From Pseudomicrostroma phylloplanum (taxonomy: Eukaryota; Basidiomycota; Exobasidiomycetes; Microstromatales), in contig BCHS01000017.1 in assembly GCA_039545275.1 (NCBI GenBank), forward strand, positions 124,001 through 188,000: a stretch of 64,000 bases of DNA. Direction: 5' to 3'. The position numbers were made by a program, and so were the translations under genes. Below are positions 1 through 11,624 of the stretch, one piece after another. The notes beneath the pieces are model-generated. The model saw only the letters and a list, made by a program, of their open reading frames with translations. It had not been told where the DNA came from and did not search any database. How positions within the stretch are numbered: the stretch's first letter is position 1; each line of letters starts with the position of its first letter.

Positions 1-1
1 C

Positions 2-415
2 TTCATCGCCAAATCCTTCCCCGCGATTCAGGACTCGTGCGTCGCGGCGATCAAGAACAACTACAATGCCAGCACGGGCGAGGTGAACGACGTGAAGGTG
101 AGGGAGGAGCTAGGTGCACAGGGTCTGCTCAAGGACAAGCGCGCCATGCCCTTTGTCATTGGCTTCAAGAAGCGCCTCGCCGAATTTGGCCCCGAATCCT
201 TTAACCGTATCCTACCCTTTTCGGAGGAAGAGGCGCTCAAGGACGCAGAGAGCTACCTCAAGCGCACGCTGGGATTCTCGGCCCTGCATGTTGACTCGGC
301 AGAGGAGGCACTGAAGAAGCAGGAGGAACTTGTTGGCAAGGACGGGTTTGAGCTTAGGCAGGTGGAGCTCGCTGAGCCTGGTAGCCCTGGGTTCGCCTTT
401 TGGAACACGCAGTGA
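2..415 (+). CDS. CDC60: Cytosolic leucyl-tRNA synthetase, C-terminal end (partial)
   Basis: This frame is open from base 2 to a TGA at 413-415 and gives the last 137 residues of a protein whose start lies outside the window. The sequence resembles the extreme C-terminus of archaeal/eukaryotic-type cytosolic leucyl-tRNA synthetase, which charges tRNA-Leu. Seen here are the segment KDKRAMPFVIGFKKRLAEFG, then FNRILPFSEEEAL and a lysine/glutamate-rich tail. The catalytic, editing and anticodon domains are not in view, so the call rests on the C-terminal domain alone. The gene converges on glutathione synthetase, with 351 nt between the two stop codons. No intron is visible in this piece. Confidence 0.8.
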   Translation, partial: FIAKSFPAIQDSCVAAIKNNYNASTGEVNDVKVREELGAQGLLKDKRAMPFVIGFKKRLAEFGPESFNRILPFSEEEALKDAESYLKRTLGFSALHVDSAEEALKKQEELVGKDGFELRQVELAEPGSPGFAFWNTQ

Positions 416-766
416 GGAGGAGCAGTGCGAAAGACAAGGTGAAGGTGATGGGTACAGTGCGTAGGGGCCGGGCCAGGGAGAGGAGAAGGCTTGCCTTGTG
501 TGACGTGATGTGGAGAATGTAGAGGTCGAGATCAATGCGAAGACCCTTCTTCTGCCGTGATGCATGTTCAGTCTGCGTGAACGTGTGCGACTGGTAAGTC
601 GAACAGTCTGGCATGATTCGCTTTGATCAACAGCATGACAAGGCTCATACACGCTACAGAGGAAGTTGTTATTACACAAGGAAGAGTATCTATATATTGT
701 GTTATCGAATATCTACAAAGACCACCCTCTCAGAAAAGAAAGGCGTGACAGCATGCAAATGACCCT
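416..766. other. Convergent intergenic spacer
   Basis: This 351-nt spacer lies between the stop codons of the leucyl-tRNA synthetase and glutathione synthetase genes. It should hold both 3' untranslated regions. It is AT-richer near 675-720. I see no convincing open frame, RNA gene or repeat. Confidence 0.7.
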
Positions 767-2799
767 CTAGACCAGCACAAGACTGTCCAGCACACTGAAC
801 CCCACGGCCACACCACCTTCATCGCTCTCCCTTCCCTTTGTCCTCAAAAGGTAAGCCGCCTCGACGCCTGTCTTCTCCAAAGGCGCAGAAGTCTCAGCGG
901 CCGTCGCAGGGCTCGGCAGACTCCAGTAGCTCTTCTCATCTAGCGCGCCTGCTCCTGCCCCACTCGTGCTGCGGAAGAGGGTCACGCCGTAGATTCCCAG
1001 CTCGGAGACTACGTCGGGGGAGAGGCGACACTCGGCTGGCTGTAGACCTTCTGCATGGCGCGTGTGCTGCTCCTGCGCCTGTCCAGTGGTGCCCGAGTCC
1101 GCCGCAGCGCCAGTGGCACCGGCGACGGGCGGTCTGATGAGATAGTTACCCAGCCCCTGCGGTGGGAGGATGAGCTCCATGAGGATGTACCCTTCGCGCT
1201 CTTTAGGTGTGCCTTGTGGACGCTTCGCATCACGCTCCTCCATGGCGGCCAGGGCGCGCGGGATCTCCTCGCGGTAGATGTTGTTCCCACCACCCTCGCG
1301 CTGCGGCTTCATCACGAATCGCTCTGGCTCTTCTCGGGCTAGCTTCTGCCCTTGCTCGCCCAGAGCGGAAGAGTCGAGGGGGTAGAGCTCGGCCCAGGTC
1401 TGGCGTAGAGATTGGAGTGCCTGGGCCGGGTAGCGCTCGGAGAGGAAGTGCTCTAGCACACCTTCCTCGGCGAGGACTTGTTGCACCTTTTTGGCTCCTG
1501 CGAGCTGCAGGGCCACCGTGGGACACTTGATTGCCGTGGTGCTTTCCAGACGGAAGCGTAGATCCCAGTGCTCGGAAGTGGTATAATCGGTAGGGGTATA
1601 TCCGGATCGGTAGTAGACTACAGAGACTTCTGTAGGGGTGGTGCTCGTCTCAGACGATAGGTGTAGCGCTCCTGACGAAGACTTTCGAGACGCAGAGGAG
1701 ATGAGGGAGCTGAAGGTGCGACGCGTTGAGCGAATCCCGTGCCTCTCGAGTAGCTCGAACTCCAGCCACCTCTGATCGAAGGCGTTCCTCTCCTTTTCTT
1801 GCACGACGAAAAGAACTCTAGGCGTGTCTTCTTTCTTGCCTTTCCATCCGGACTCGGTCAGGTAGGCCTTGTGAGCTTGGGCCAGCCCATCGCTCAGCAA
1901 GGTCAAAGCAGTGTTCTTGGGGAGATTCTCCGGCTGAAGGTGCTCAGATGCCGACGAGTAGTAGTCGGTCTGCACGAGCAACGACCGGTGCAGGTCTGAA
2001 ACCTTCTGGCAGAGTGGTCCGAAGGAAGAAGAAATAGTGTTGAACTCTACTTGGCGAATGGTGGGAGGCGCAGAGGGAGAGTCGTGAAGAAGGTAGTCTG
2101 ATCGAAAGAGGCCGAGGTGGTACGTCTGTACGATCGGCAACAAGGATGGAGCCAGAAGCATGTCAGTATCAAGCCAACAGCACGCATGACAATCTACATC
2201 TCTCATTCCACCCTTCTTCTGCATCTATAGCCTCAGAGATTGTTCACTCTTAGAAAATCGGCAGTCGGTTCACCTTCTTTGAGGTGCCGGTACGTGTAGC
2301 GGTTCTTAGTCGTAATCCTTGGCGTCCCTCCATCCAGAGGTCAGGGGAGCAGAGCCCTCCCTAATCTCTGACATCTCCTATTCCTACGGTGTGGATCTGG
2401 CCTGAGCTGACTCACCGGTGCAACTCCTTGCTGCTTAGCTTTGCTGTACACCTCCCACAAACCCCTGGTGAAGTCATCAACAGGCGCGACCATCTTGCCA
2501 ATCACCCTCTCCAAAAAGGCATCGTCCACTGCCACTCTAGCATAGAGCTCATTGAGAATCCCCTGAATCTGAAGTGCCTGCTGAAAGGCGGAGCGGGGAA
2601 AGGGCGAAGGGAGGAGGGAGATGGGTGCGTGGTGCACGTGGGTGGATGGGGGTGGGTTGCCAATGGGACGGTAGACTAGGCCGTGGCTGAGGGCGTAGTC
2701 GGTCGCTTGGGCCGTGAGGGAGGAGAGTTGCGAGGGTGTCAGGGAGGGGGGCCAGGAGGGGAGCTTCGTCGCCGACGTCGAGGCGATGGGCGATGCCAT
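767..2799 (-). CDS. GSH2: Glutathione synthetase
   Basis: This enzyme joins gamma-glutamylcysteine and glycine with ATP to make glutathione in the cytosol. Exon 1 is 2799-2416 and exon 2 is 2125-767, giving 580 residues. The 290-nt intron has a GTGAGT donor and a TACAG acceptor, and the join restores the family reading GVAP|TYHLGLFRSDY. Visible family motifs are RQVEFNTISSSFG (substrate region), SEHWDLRFRLE followed by AIKCP, and the glycine-rich ATP loop MKPQREGGGNNIY near the C-terminus. The end EGGVAVGFSVLDS is also typical. Eukaryotic enzymes are about 470-500 residues; the extra length lies in serine/alanine-rich insertions (around 1630-1700 and 960-1110). The intron is about three times longer than its neighbours. 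The identification is firm. Confidence 0.93.
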
Positions 2800-3636
2800 G
2801 ATGGGAAGGGCTGATGGGACCCTTGAACGAGGCCAAGGATGGTACTCGTTGTGATCGTCGGCAGCACTTCTGAGAGAACTGAAGAGGACTGCTACACCTC
2901 CTCTACGCTACTCGACCACGGCAGCAGAGGGAGAGGGGTGTGAAGTGTATTGATCGCGATGAATTGGAAGAAGTGGTCGTGGAGCGAAGAAGGGCGCTCA
3001 GCGTTTCTCGGCTTTTAGCCTTGCGCTCCGACCCGCCCGCTGGACTCTGCACCTCCGCAGGCGCAGACGCACAACGCATGGCCTCGCAGCACCACACCCT
3101 TCACTTGATGCAGCGCCAACGCAGACGGGACAAGGTGCAGACCTCGGGCTGTGGCAAGGCGAGTAGAGGGCAATGAAGCATCTTCGGCACGGCTGTACCA
3201 AGTCAGAGTGTAACAAGCCCCGAGCTAGCCATCATCGTCCCACGCGCTGCCACGTATCATCCAAGCTCCTCATCGACGACTGCAATGACGCAAGCAGACG
3301 GAAAAGAAGGAGACATGTGTTGTTACAATTGGTATGACGAGAGGAAGGACAGGAACACGGACAAGGACAAGGCGGGAAGAGGGAGGCAGAGCAGATCGAC
3401 GATGGTTTTGAGAGATCGAAACCATTCTGCGCGAGACTACCACCGAGGCCGGGCTTGAAGGACATCCAGCAAGGGTAATGGCAAGCCATTAATGCTGCTC
3501 TTGACGATGTCGAGAGGTTGCCTGTGTTGATCTGGCTCTCTCATTGGCACCCATCACCAACCTCCTTCCCTTCTTCTTCGCTAGCCCATCCGATCCCAAC
3601 CATCTCCATTCCCAACCCAGCTCAGCTCAACTCAGC
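2800..3636. promoter_or_regulatory. GSH2 upstream region and SNU13 3' region
   Basis: This 837-nt stretch lies upstream of the GSH2 start codon and downstream of the SNU13 stop codon. It must hold the GSH2 promoter and the SNU13 3' end. Short overlapping open frames on both strands show no family resemblance. I could not point to a specific factor site. Confidence 0.5.
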
Positions 3637-4111
3637 TTAGATCAACAGCCTCTCAATAGCATTCTTGATCGTCTGAATTTGGCTCTGCAGTTCCCTCGCC
3701 TCGTTGGTGGTGACGCTGGCGGCAACCACTGGTCGAGACACACCACAAGCACGACCCAGAGCCGTCTTCGAGGGGACAAAGACGTAGGGGACGTTCTTGT
3801 CCTCGCAGAGCAGGGGGAGATGGAGGACAATCTCGATGGGCTCTACATCGGCAGTCATGATGATGAACTCGCAGATACCTCGGTTGAGAGTCTGGACGGA
3901 GGAAGAAGGAGAGGAGGAGCGGTGGTCAGGATCTCTGTTCAGACGATCACTCCCTCTTCGCCTCTCTCTCGGCGGACGGACTCACCTTGGTAGCCTCGTT
4001 AGCTCCCTTCTTCAGCTGCTTGTAGTGGCTAGCCTGCTGCACCAGGTCCAGAATCTGGTTGGTGAGCGCAGCATCGGCGAGGGGGAAAGCCTTGGGGTTG
4101 GGGGCGGACAT
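3637..4111 (-). CDS. SNU13: Snu13 / 15.5K kink-turn-binding snRNP and snoRNP protein
   Basis: Snu13 binds kink-turns in U4 snRNA and box C/D snoRNAs, so it serves both the spliceosomal tri-snRNP and rRNA 2'-O-methylation in the nucleus. Exon 1 is 4111-3986 and exon 2 is 3891-3637; the 94-nt intron has a GTGAGT donor and a CCAG acceptor. The product is 126 residues, against 126-128 in other eukaryotes. It is one L7Ae domain, with KKGANEATK at the end of exon 1, [18 protein letters not shown] opening exon 2, then [20 protein letters not shown] and the signature [12 protein letters not shown]. The start ATG at 4111 gives [13 protein letters not shown], the usual N-terminus. The gene is divergent from the twin-CX9C gene. 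Confidence 0.97.
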
Positions 4112-4536
4112 GATGCTTGAAGGAGATGGGAGTTGGATGAGAAGATGTGTGGTTGGATTTGGGAAAGGTAGACCTCACGACTAGGATCACGGCTGCGGAG
4201 GGCAAGGAGATGGAGATAGAGACAAACGTCAGAAGAGAGCGCCGAGAGCGGCTTTGTACTTTGCAGCAAGTCTTACTCACGTCAAATGAAGCTGCTGCGT
4301 TAAGCGGTAGGTTGGTCGAAGTGGTTGGATACGGATGGACGGCAGCAACGACGGACCAGAGGCAGCCACGGTAGAATTTCTTCTTCCTTCGCGTCTTACG
4401 TAAGCCGCGGTTCCGCTCCCACACTCCACTCCCGCACGGGCAAAGTAGAGAGGCATCAGCAGCATCTTACGCTACCTTGCCTTCCACCTCGCCCACTTCT
4501 ACCCCACACCCATCGCTCCATCTCGCGTATTTAGTC
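4112..4536. promoter_or_regulatory. Bidirectional promoter region SNU13 / twin-CX9C gene
   Basis: This 425-nt region separates two divergent start codons, so it should drive both genes. The half near SNU13 is purine-rich on the plus strand; the half near the other gene is pyrimidine-rich just before the ATG. I see no clear TATA element. Confidence 0.5.
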
Positions 4537-4878
4537 ATGATTCCCACAGCCGCCGCCCGTCTAGCACCCACTGCCTCTTCTCTCTCCGGCGTAGCTTCCA
4601 GCAACAAGCAGCGGGACCTTCAGCCCGTTCTCACCTTTGGCAAGGCGGCCGCTGCGTGCCACCAGCAGGCAAAGGTGTATGGTGCGTGCATACTTGCTCA
4701 GTATGAGAGCGTCGAGAGAGGAATGTGCGAGAGGGAGTTTGGAGAGTTTAAGAGCTGTGTGCAGAGCAAGGTGAGTCTGTATTACAGAGAGGGAAGAAAC
4801 GGGTGACTAGAGGGGAGAAGGGGAGAGCTGATGACTTTTGCTCTTCTGGGACGCTCGCAGCTTGGTCGCAAGTGGTAG
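4537..4878 (+). CDS. NDUFAF8: Twin CX9C mitochondrial protein, NDUFAF8-like complex I assembly factor
   Basis: This small protein has two CX9C motifs, C-HQQAKVYGA-C and C-EREFGEFKS-C, the hallmark of intermembrane-space proteins folded by Mia40. Spacing and surrounding residues (YGAC, then MCEREFGEFKSC) resemble NDUFAF8, a partner of NDUFAF5 in complex I assembly. Exon 1 is 4537-4770 and exon 2 is 4861-4878; the 90-nt intron has GTGAGT and CGCAG ends, and the last exon adds only LGRKW. The product is 83 residues. I chose ATG 4537 rather than 4477 because it leaves a short amphipathic N-terminus (MIPTAAARLAP). The CX9C class is certain; the exact family member is an inference, and other twin-CX9C proteins remain possible. 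Confidence 0.72.
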
Positions 4879-5521
4879 GACTGCACTACACATCTGAGAA
4901 AGTTGTGCTAGTTCAGGCATCCTCGAGCAGGCGACTTGTCATCCCACTACGGCGACGTGCCACGAAGGGAGCGTAAAAGCGTTCCCCCTTTGCTAAGCCT
5001 ACCCCAGCTTTAGTGCCCCCACCGACCAAGGGGCCCACAGCCTCATCGGTTTGGCCATAATCGAAAGCATAGGCCACGCGAGCTGACTTCAGGCAGGATA
5101 CAGGGCCTGCTTTCACCATGCTATTAGCGCGAGGCAAAGGGGAGGAGGAACCAAGGAGGACTAGGATAGACCACGGGGATGTCCACGCGGCGACTGCCAC
5201 AGTACGAGAGGCCGATACGAGGTAGCAGGCAGGTTCAGGCTCGAAGAGGCAGAGCACCGGTCGTCGCAGAGCCACAATTTCTGTCAGGGTAGCAAGAAGG
5301 ATGAGCTGCAATGAGATCATTTGTACACAACGCAAGCAATTCACATTTTCGCACAGATAGTAGAAGAGAGCATCTTTTGCTTGTTCATTGATTCACAGAG
5401 ATTAGCTAGACCGCCCCTCAGTACAATGCGTCCTTATCCATATCCCCCTCGAGCATTGCCTCTACCATCTACCGACGACCGTTCAACCCCTCTCGCCACC
5501 ATCCTCATGCCCACTACCAAC
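4879..5521. other. Spacer between the twin-CX9C gene and the SEC31 3' end
   Basis: This is a 643-nt spacer between convergent genes. A minus-strand frame from ATG 5320 to 4913 would give 135 residues with a hydrophobic start. It has no recognisable motif and no conserved features, so I do not call it a gene. The rest should be 3' untranslated sequence. Confidence 0.4.
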
Positions 5522-8500
5522 TCAGGCATTGAGCTTGGTGATCAAGAACTTGACACCAACAAGCATAGCCGCCACCTCGCCCGAAGCAGAGCTCGCGACC
5601 TGCACATGCAGCTGGAGTGCCGCCTGCTGGTTCCTAGCCTCAATGGCCCTCACCAGCTCCTGCAGACCGCCGAGCACCTTCTCAGGGATCATGCCGTTGT
5701 TGAGGTAGTCGAACAGCGAGTTCAGCCGACGCTCCGAGTCGTCCACCACGCGCTTCTGGGCGGGGGGAGTAGTCGCCTTTACGCGGGACAGCTCGCGGGA
5801 GAGGGTGGCAAAGATGCCGCGTTGAGCCTCGGGGATGTGGGCGCGGTCTCCAGGTGGGTACTTGAATTGGGGAGCCCCGGGCCTGGCACCTGCGGGAGTG
5901 TGCGAGCGGGGCGGACCAGCACCGGCTCCAGGCGTCTGTGAGCGATTCAGAGGCGCGGCGCTACCGGGTGGAGGGCGAACCTGACCGGGCGGACCAAAAG
6001 GCATGCCGGGTGGGCCTGGAGGACCCTGAGACGATTGCTGCGGAGGACCTCCTTGTTGCCCCGCAGGAGGTGCGTAAGGCCCCGAGGGCCTTGGCTGCTG
6101 CTGCTGCTGCTGCTGGCCGGGAGGAGGACCGTAAGGACCAGGTGTTCCGCCCAGAGCTGGGATCTGAGGAATCGAAGGCACAGGGGGTACTCCAGCGCCC
6201 TGTTGAGGCCTCATACCAGCACCGCTTGCGCTCCTAGACGGTCCCTGGGGCGGGGGCCGAGGAGGAGGAGGGCCGCGTTGCTGCTGTTGCTGGAAGCCAC
6301 TTCCCTGAGGAGGCGGTGGGCTGGCGAAACTGCGAGCGCCGGGCGTGCTACCGCGCGGGGGTGGAGCAGCGGGTGACTGTTGACCATACGGTCCTGGAGT
6401 CGGCACTGGCGAGTTGGGGAAGGGTGACATGATCGGCGCGGCTTTTTGTCCCATTGCTGAGGCTGTCCGGCGATTAGCGGCAGATGGCAAGTCCGGGACG
6501 TCGTTCCAGCCACCGTCCGCTCGCTTGGGGGGAGGCGGCGGTGGAGCTGCCAGCTCGGGTGCCTGCTGCTGGTGCGATGGCATGCCGTAAGGCGTGGGCG
6601 TCGAGTCCAGCATCGGAGGAGGAGCAGGAACCATGGAAGGCTGACGTTGCAGCGGAGCAGCCTGAGCGGGCGCCTCGTAGCCACCGGAGTACTGAGACAC
6701 CGGGGGAGCGTAGCCTCCGTATGACTGCTGACGCTGCATCTGCTGCACCGGTTGCTGCTGTTGCTGAGGAGCGGGGACACTGTAAGGGTTGATCTGGTTG
6801 GTGATGGGTGCAGGGGCGGCGGCGTAAGGGTTGTACATCTGTCCGTACGCCGGTGCAGCTGTGGACGACGATGTCGAGTAGAGCTGCTGCTGCTGCTGTA
6901 CTGGTGCAGGTGCGCTAACCGGAGGCTGCGAGTACGCCTGCGTAGCTGGAGCAGCAGCAGCTTGAGCAGCTCCCTTTCCGCCAGATCGAGCAGAGTCAGC
7001 CTGCAGAAGCCTTTCTCGAGCTGGGTGGAGACCAACCGCCGCGGAAGATGAAGTAGTATCGCTGCTCGCAGAAGGAGCAGCGTAGTCGCTCGGCGTCTGG
7101 TTCACGTACTTCAAGGCTGGAGACAGGAGACCTTGGTCTGCCAGCAGCTCAACGTACTCGTGGATGCGATCGTAGAGGGCAGCAAGCTTGTAGGTGCGTG
7201 CGCCGCTGGCAGCAACTTCCTCGCTGGTCGTAGGCTGCTGCAGGTCTGCGTCCACATATCCGACAGCATTCTGGAAGACTGTGATCTTCTCAATGAACGT
7301 CTGGAGCGCCTCAGCGTGAGCAGAGTAAAGCGAGGAGGCCGCATGCTCGGTCGAGGTACCGTTGACTTTGCTGCCGTCAGCAGCGCCGGCTGCCTTGCGA
7401 GCAGCAGCAATCGCAGCTTCCTCTTCCTTCATCTCGTCGATCCACATGCCAGCGACCTTCTCGAGCTTACCAGCGGCAAGGTAGCACAAGATGGCGTTCT
7501 TGCGGTGCTGCTTTGCCTTGGCGAGCTTTGTGGAGTCGGCGCCTGTACTAGCCTGTCCCGACGTCTTGACATACTGGAACTCGAGGCGCTGACCCAGCTG
7601 CTCTGCTAGGTTGGAGAAGTCTTCTGCCTTCGCAAAGGTGCAAAGGACGACAAAGATCTCCTGCCATTCGTTCAGGTCTGCATTCTGCACAACGTCGGTC
7701 AGATCATCGGAGACGATGCTCTGGAAGAGTCGCAGGTAAGGCAGCGAAGTGGTCCTCCTCTCGAAGTAGGTCTTCTGTGTACGAGCGAGAAGGTCAGGTC
7801 CACCGCGAACAGCCAGCAGCAGAGCATCAGCAAAGCGATCTGTAGATACGCAAAGGCTGACGGCACTCTCAAAGTCTCCCAGGACCAGCGCTCGGGTGAT
7901 GAGCTTGTCTGCATCCGACTCGTCGGAAGGGTAGATTCGGAACGTTGTCGGTCGCAAATCTGCGGAGGCCACCGAGCTCGGACCAGGGGAGCCAGCAGTT
8001 GCCGCTACAGACGAAGCTGGTGGGAAGCTCATGTGAGGAACGAGAACCCGCTCAGGTACCGCTGAGCGGACACCAGCTCCGCTTTCGCCGGAGATTGTGT
8101 TGAAGAACTCGAGTCCGGCTTGGTCTGTCGCAGAGGAGCCATTTGCACCTGCATCTTCGGAGAACAAGCTTGGCTCCGTTGCCTCGCTCTCACCACCTTC
8201 TGTTGTGCCCTTGTTGTCAGAAGAGAGGGTTGAAATCTCACTGGGGGTAGCCTCGGGACCACTGCCCTCTCCACCTGCTGTGCTAACAGAAGTCTGCTCT
8301 GCAAAGGATACGACTGGCTCATGAGGTGTGGCAGATTCTCCTAGGTCAGATAAGGTAGATGTGACCGGGTCAGCGCTGGCTGGCTTGGCTGAAGGAGTGC
8401 CAGGTGTAGAGCTCAGACCTGCGAGTGAAGATGGGCCGCCACGCTTGTAGGCAGAAATTGCATTTGCGACCTTTGCTGCAACGTCTTCCTTGTTGAAGCC

Positions 8501-10083
8501 GAGAAGAGAGACGAGCTCGTCACGAGAGTCTGCCTGGAAAAGAGTCTGGAGCGCCTTCCAGTTCGCAACCTCTTCTGGCTTGGAGCTAACGGCCTCTTTT
8601 GAGCGCTCGTCACAGAATTGAGCGAGAGTCTGAGATTCGATGGCCTCTTGGAGGCGTGTAGCTCGAGACACAATGGCGGGCTCGGTGACGACGTTGCGAA
8701 GATTGACTGATCGGGAGCTGCCGGCACCTGGGGTCTGCTTTGGGACCGAGATGAGCTGTCCACCGAACCCAAAGCTAGCAGCTACTGGGCGCCGGAGCCA
8801 CTTGGGGGGCTGCTTGAGCGTCAGACCTTGCGAAGCTGTCTCGACAGCAGGAGGCAGGTTGAAGATGTCCGAACCATCAGCTGCTGGCGCGGGGGCAGCA
8901 GCAGCCGCCCCTTGCTCGTCAGACTGATTGGTAGCTTGCATGCTGTGGATCCCTACCCTGCCGTCGAAGCTAGCGGTGGCGAGCAGCTCGGGATTGCGTG
9001 GGCACCATTGCACATCGAAGGACCAATTGCTCGAGGGCGGCAGCTCACCGACGACCTCGCAAGTCTGTGGGTTCCAGGCAATTGTGCGGTTGTCCTTGCC
9101 GCACGAGAGCAGGAGATCCGAATCATGCTTGCACCACGAGAGAGACAGAACACCCTTATCATGCCCTGTCAGAATCTTTGCTGGCGCACGGTCCATACGC
9201 AGATCCCACAGCATGATGATAGGAGACGAATCGTCTTCGGAGGCGGTAGCCAGTCGAGTGGAGATGTCGGGATGCCATGCCACTGCGCCCATGCCTCTCC
9301 GTGCTCCAGCGGCAAGGGCTCCATTGGCTGTGCCGCCGGGTCCTCCTGCTGCTGTCCCGGCTCCTCCTCCGTAGGCAAGCGCACAGGCCTCGCGCTTGTT
9401 CTTGAGATCCCAGACGACTGTGTAGCCGGAAGAGGACGAGGTGGCCAAGATGTGAGGCACCTGAGCGTTCCAGCTGAGGGCAGTGATCTCATCGAGCTTC
9501 GTGGATCGAGCTCCGGGCGAGTATGGCTTGGTTGGGTTGGTGAGGTCCCAAATGTAGATTTCTCCATTGACGGCACCACTGGCAAGGAGGTTGGTCTGGT
9601 TGAGGTTGAAGTCGAGACCTCGGACAGGGCCAGTGTGAGTGGTGTTGCGAAGGATCTGCGAGCTGTGGAGTCGCGGCCAAGAAGAAGAGAGGTTTAGCCA
9701 CTCTACAAGACTGCTGGGTTGCTGCTTCCCGCGGACCCCTGCACTCACTCGCTACTGCCATCAATGATCTTCTGAGCATCCCAAACGCCGAGCTCTCCAT
9801 TCTCAAGACCAGCGGCCAACAGCCCCTTGGGGTGATCGGGGTGGACGTAGCCCCAAGCCAAGCGGTTTAGCTTTGCACTCGTGGCTACGCTTCCCAGCGG
9901 CTTAATCTCTTCATCCTTGTTGCCTCCACGATACTTTGGCTGCCAGATCTCAATGACACTCTCATTGCTAAAGCTCTCATCGAGTGCGCCAGCTGCTGTT
10001 CCTGTTGCAATGTAAGGCTCAGCTACCTGCAGAGAGGCTGGTGACCAGGAGAAGTTGGCCGTCCGCGGTATGGAGGCCTTCAT
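5522..10083 (-). CDS. SEC31: Sec31, outer-layer COPII coat subunit
   Basis: Sec31 pairs with Sec13 to form the outer cage of COPII vesicles leaving the endoplasmic reticulum. Exon 1 is 10083-9749 and exon 2 is 9662-5522; the 86-nt intron (GTGAGT...CCACAG) joins in phase 2. The product is 1491 residues. The first ~370 residues are WD40 repeats (GEIYIWDL, TVVWDLKNK, IMLWDLR, TIAWNP visible). A helical solenoid follows, then a long proline/glutamine-rich region with poly-Q runs and repeated PYGPP-like blocks that would bind Sec23, and a helical C-terminal domain (RVVDDSERRLNSLFDYLNNG). The start at 10083 gives MKASIPRTANFSWSPASL, matching the family. The length exceeds the yeast protein, mostly from the proline-rich part. 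Confidence 0.95.
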
Positions 10084-10584
10084 CGTCGTCGTGGGCGCGA
10101 GAGGGCGCAACGGGTGTTGGGCGCCTTCTAGTCTTTGCGGAGCGTGGGCAAGGCTGCCAAGTGGGGATCGCGATATCCGATTCGATGAGGCGTAAATGTA
10201 TGAGCTCTTCCTCTCTACCACTCGAGCTCTCTACGTTGTGATGCTGGTGGTGGTGAGGACGATGCTCGACGTGAGGGGCGTGAGTAGGAAGAAGAGGAGG
10301 TTGGGGAGGCTGAGTGCGTGTCGCATGTGGTGTTGCTGTGACCAGCGTGGCAGCGTCGGAGCAAGCCTGGCCAAGCGTGGCAGGCGAGGCGAGGGGCAGC
10401 GTGGAGCGCGAGGCAAGCCAAGGCCAGGCAGACGGAGTGCGCGGCAATCACGCCCGGCGCATGCACACACCCGCCTCACCCACCCGCCCACCGCCCACCG
10501 CCCCCGCTCCGAGTCGAGATCCAAGGGCGGGATTGATCATCCTTCGTATCCACCATATCCTCCCCGTATCGCCCACCGCACATC
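10084..10584. promoter_or_regulatory. Bidirectional promoter region SEC31 / NDUFS6
   Basis: This 501-nt region lies between divergent start codons. It is strongly GC-rich, with repeated GGCAAG/GCGAGGC-like purine blocks around 10355-10440 and a C-rich tract to 10505. I find no clear TATA box. Confidence 0.5.
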
Positions 10585-11368
10585 ATGTCGGCACTCAAAC
10601 AGATCTCGTCCCTCTCAAGGGCAGCCACAAAGGCATCGACGTCCACTTCCACCACCACATCCTCTCGCCGTCACCTCTCGAGCAGCGTCTCCCGTCACCT
10701 CCCCTCCTTTGGCTTCTTCCAACGCCCAACCCAGATCACCCAGCCCGTCGCCAACAACACTGCAGTGACAGAAGGCACCACCCGCTCCCCACCCGTAGCC
10801 ATGCCTCACACCCCTCCGAATGTTCCCGAGAAGCAGAGCCCAAACTATCCGGCTACCTGGTCAGAGACGCAGAACCCGAGGGACATGGCCATGAGGGGAC
10901 CCAGGTTCGAGCAGATGAACATGGAGTTCCAGCCTCAGCCGCTCAGCGCAATGGAGATGGTGCAGAGGGAGCCGATTAGGCTGAGCCACAAGAGGGTCAC
11001 CAGTTGTGATGGAGGTGAGGAGAGATAACAGGGGCTTGAATGCAGAGGTGGGATGACTCGAGCTCATATAGATGCATATTCCCAAACTACATCGCAGGCA
11101 GCGGCGCTCTCGGCCACCCCAGGGTCTTCATCAACCTAGTACGTAAGAACCAAGTCTGTCTGCATAGACTTGGTCCAAATGCTAATGTCTCTTCTGCCCC
11201 GCCCTCGCTGACCTCAGGACAAGCCCGGACCGAAGGCCTGCCCGTACTGGTGAGTACATGCTACCATGGCCGCAGATACCCTGTACCGACAGCTGACATT
11301 CTCGGACATATCTTCCCCTCCATAGTGGACTTAGATTCGAGCTCGACCACGGACACAGCCACCACTAG
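10585..11368 (+). CDS. NDUFS6: NADH:ubiquinone oxidoreductase zinc subunit NDUFS6
   Basis: This is the zinc-binding accessory subunit of the complex I peripheral arm, imported into the mitochondrial matrix. Four exons (10585-11014, 11098-11138, 11218-11249, 11326-11368) give 181 residues, and all three introns have GT-AG ends. The joins rebuild the conserved core: VTSCDG|GSGALGHPRVFINL, then |DKPGPKACPYC|GLRFELDHGHSHH. The zinc ligands are visible: one Cys in SCDGG, His in LGHP, and the CPYC pair. The N-terminal ~40 residues are serine/threonine/arginine-rich and acidic-poor, as in a transit peptide. The protein is longer than mammalian NDUFS6 because of this extension. Exons 2-4 are only 32-43 nt, so automated prediction could easily miss them. 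Confidence 0.93.
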
Positions 11369-11624
11369 CTGATCGTCTCGTCATCAACATCGAAATTTCA
11401 AGATCCCATTCAGCTAGCAGTGAAACAAAATCCCAGCATGATTCGGCTGATGACGGTTCGTGCTCCGTCAGAGTGATCAGTCGAAGTGATGCCAGACGCA
11501 ACGCGCACGGGGCCCGGCATCAGACATCGAGCGTAGGATGTGACAGCTGACTTTCCAAGGAGATCTCAAGTGACGCAGACAAAAGACATGAAGGGGCTTT
11601 GCACGGCAGAGCAGTCGCCTGTAC

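Noticed and set aside
4913..5320. 135-codon minus-strand frame with hydrophobic start
   Set aside because: It lies in a 3' spacer, has no recognised motif, and nothing supports translation.
6211..7035. 274-codon frame overlapping the proline/glutamine-rich part of SEC31
   Set aside because: It is a frame-shifted reading of repeats on the same strand as SEC31; Ser/Arg/Leu composition is artefactual.
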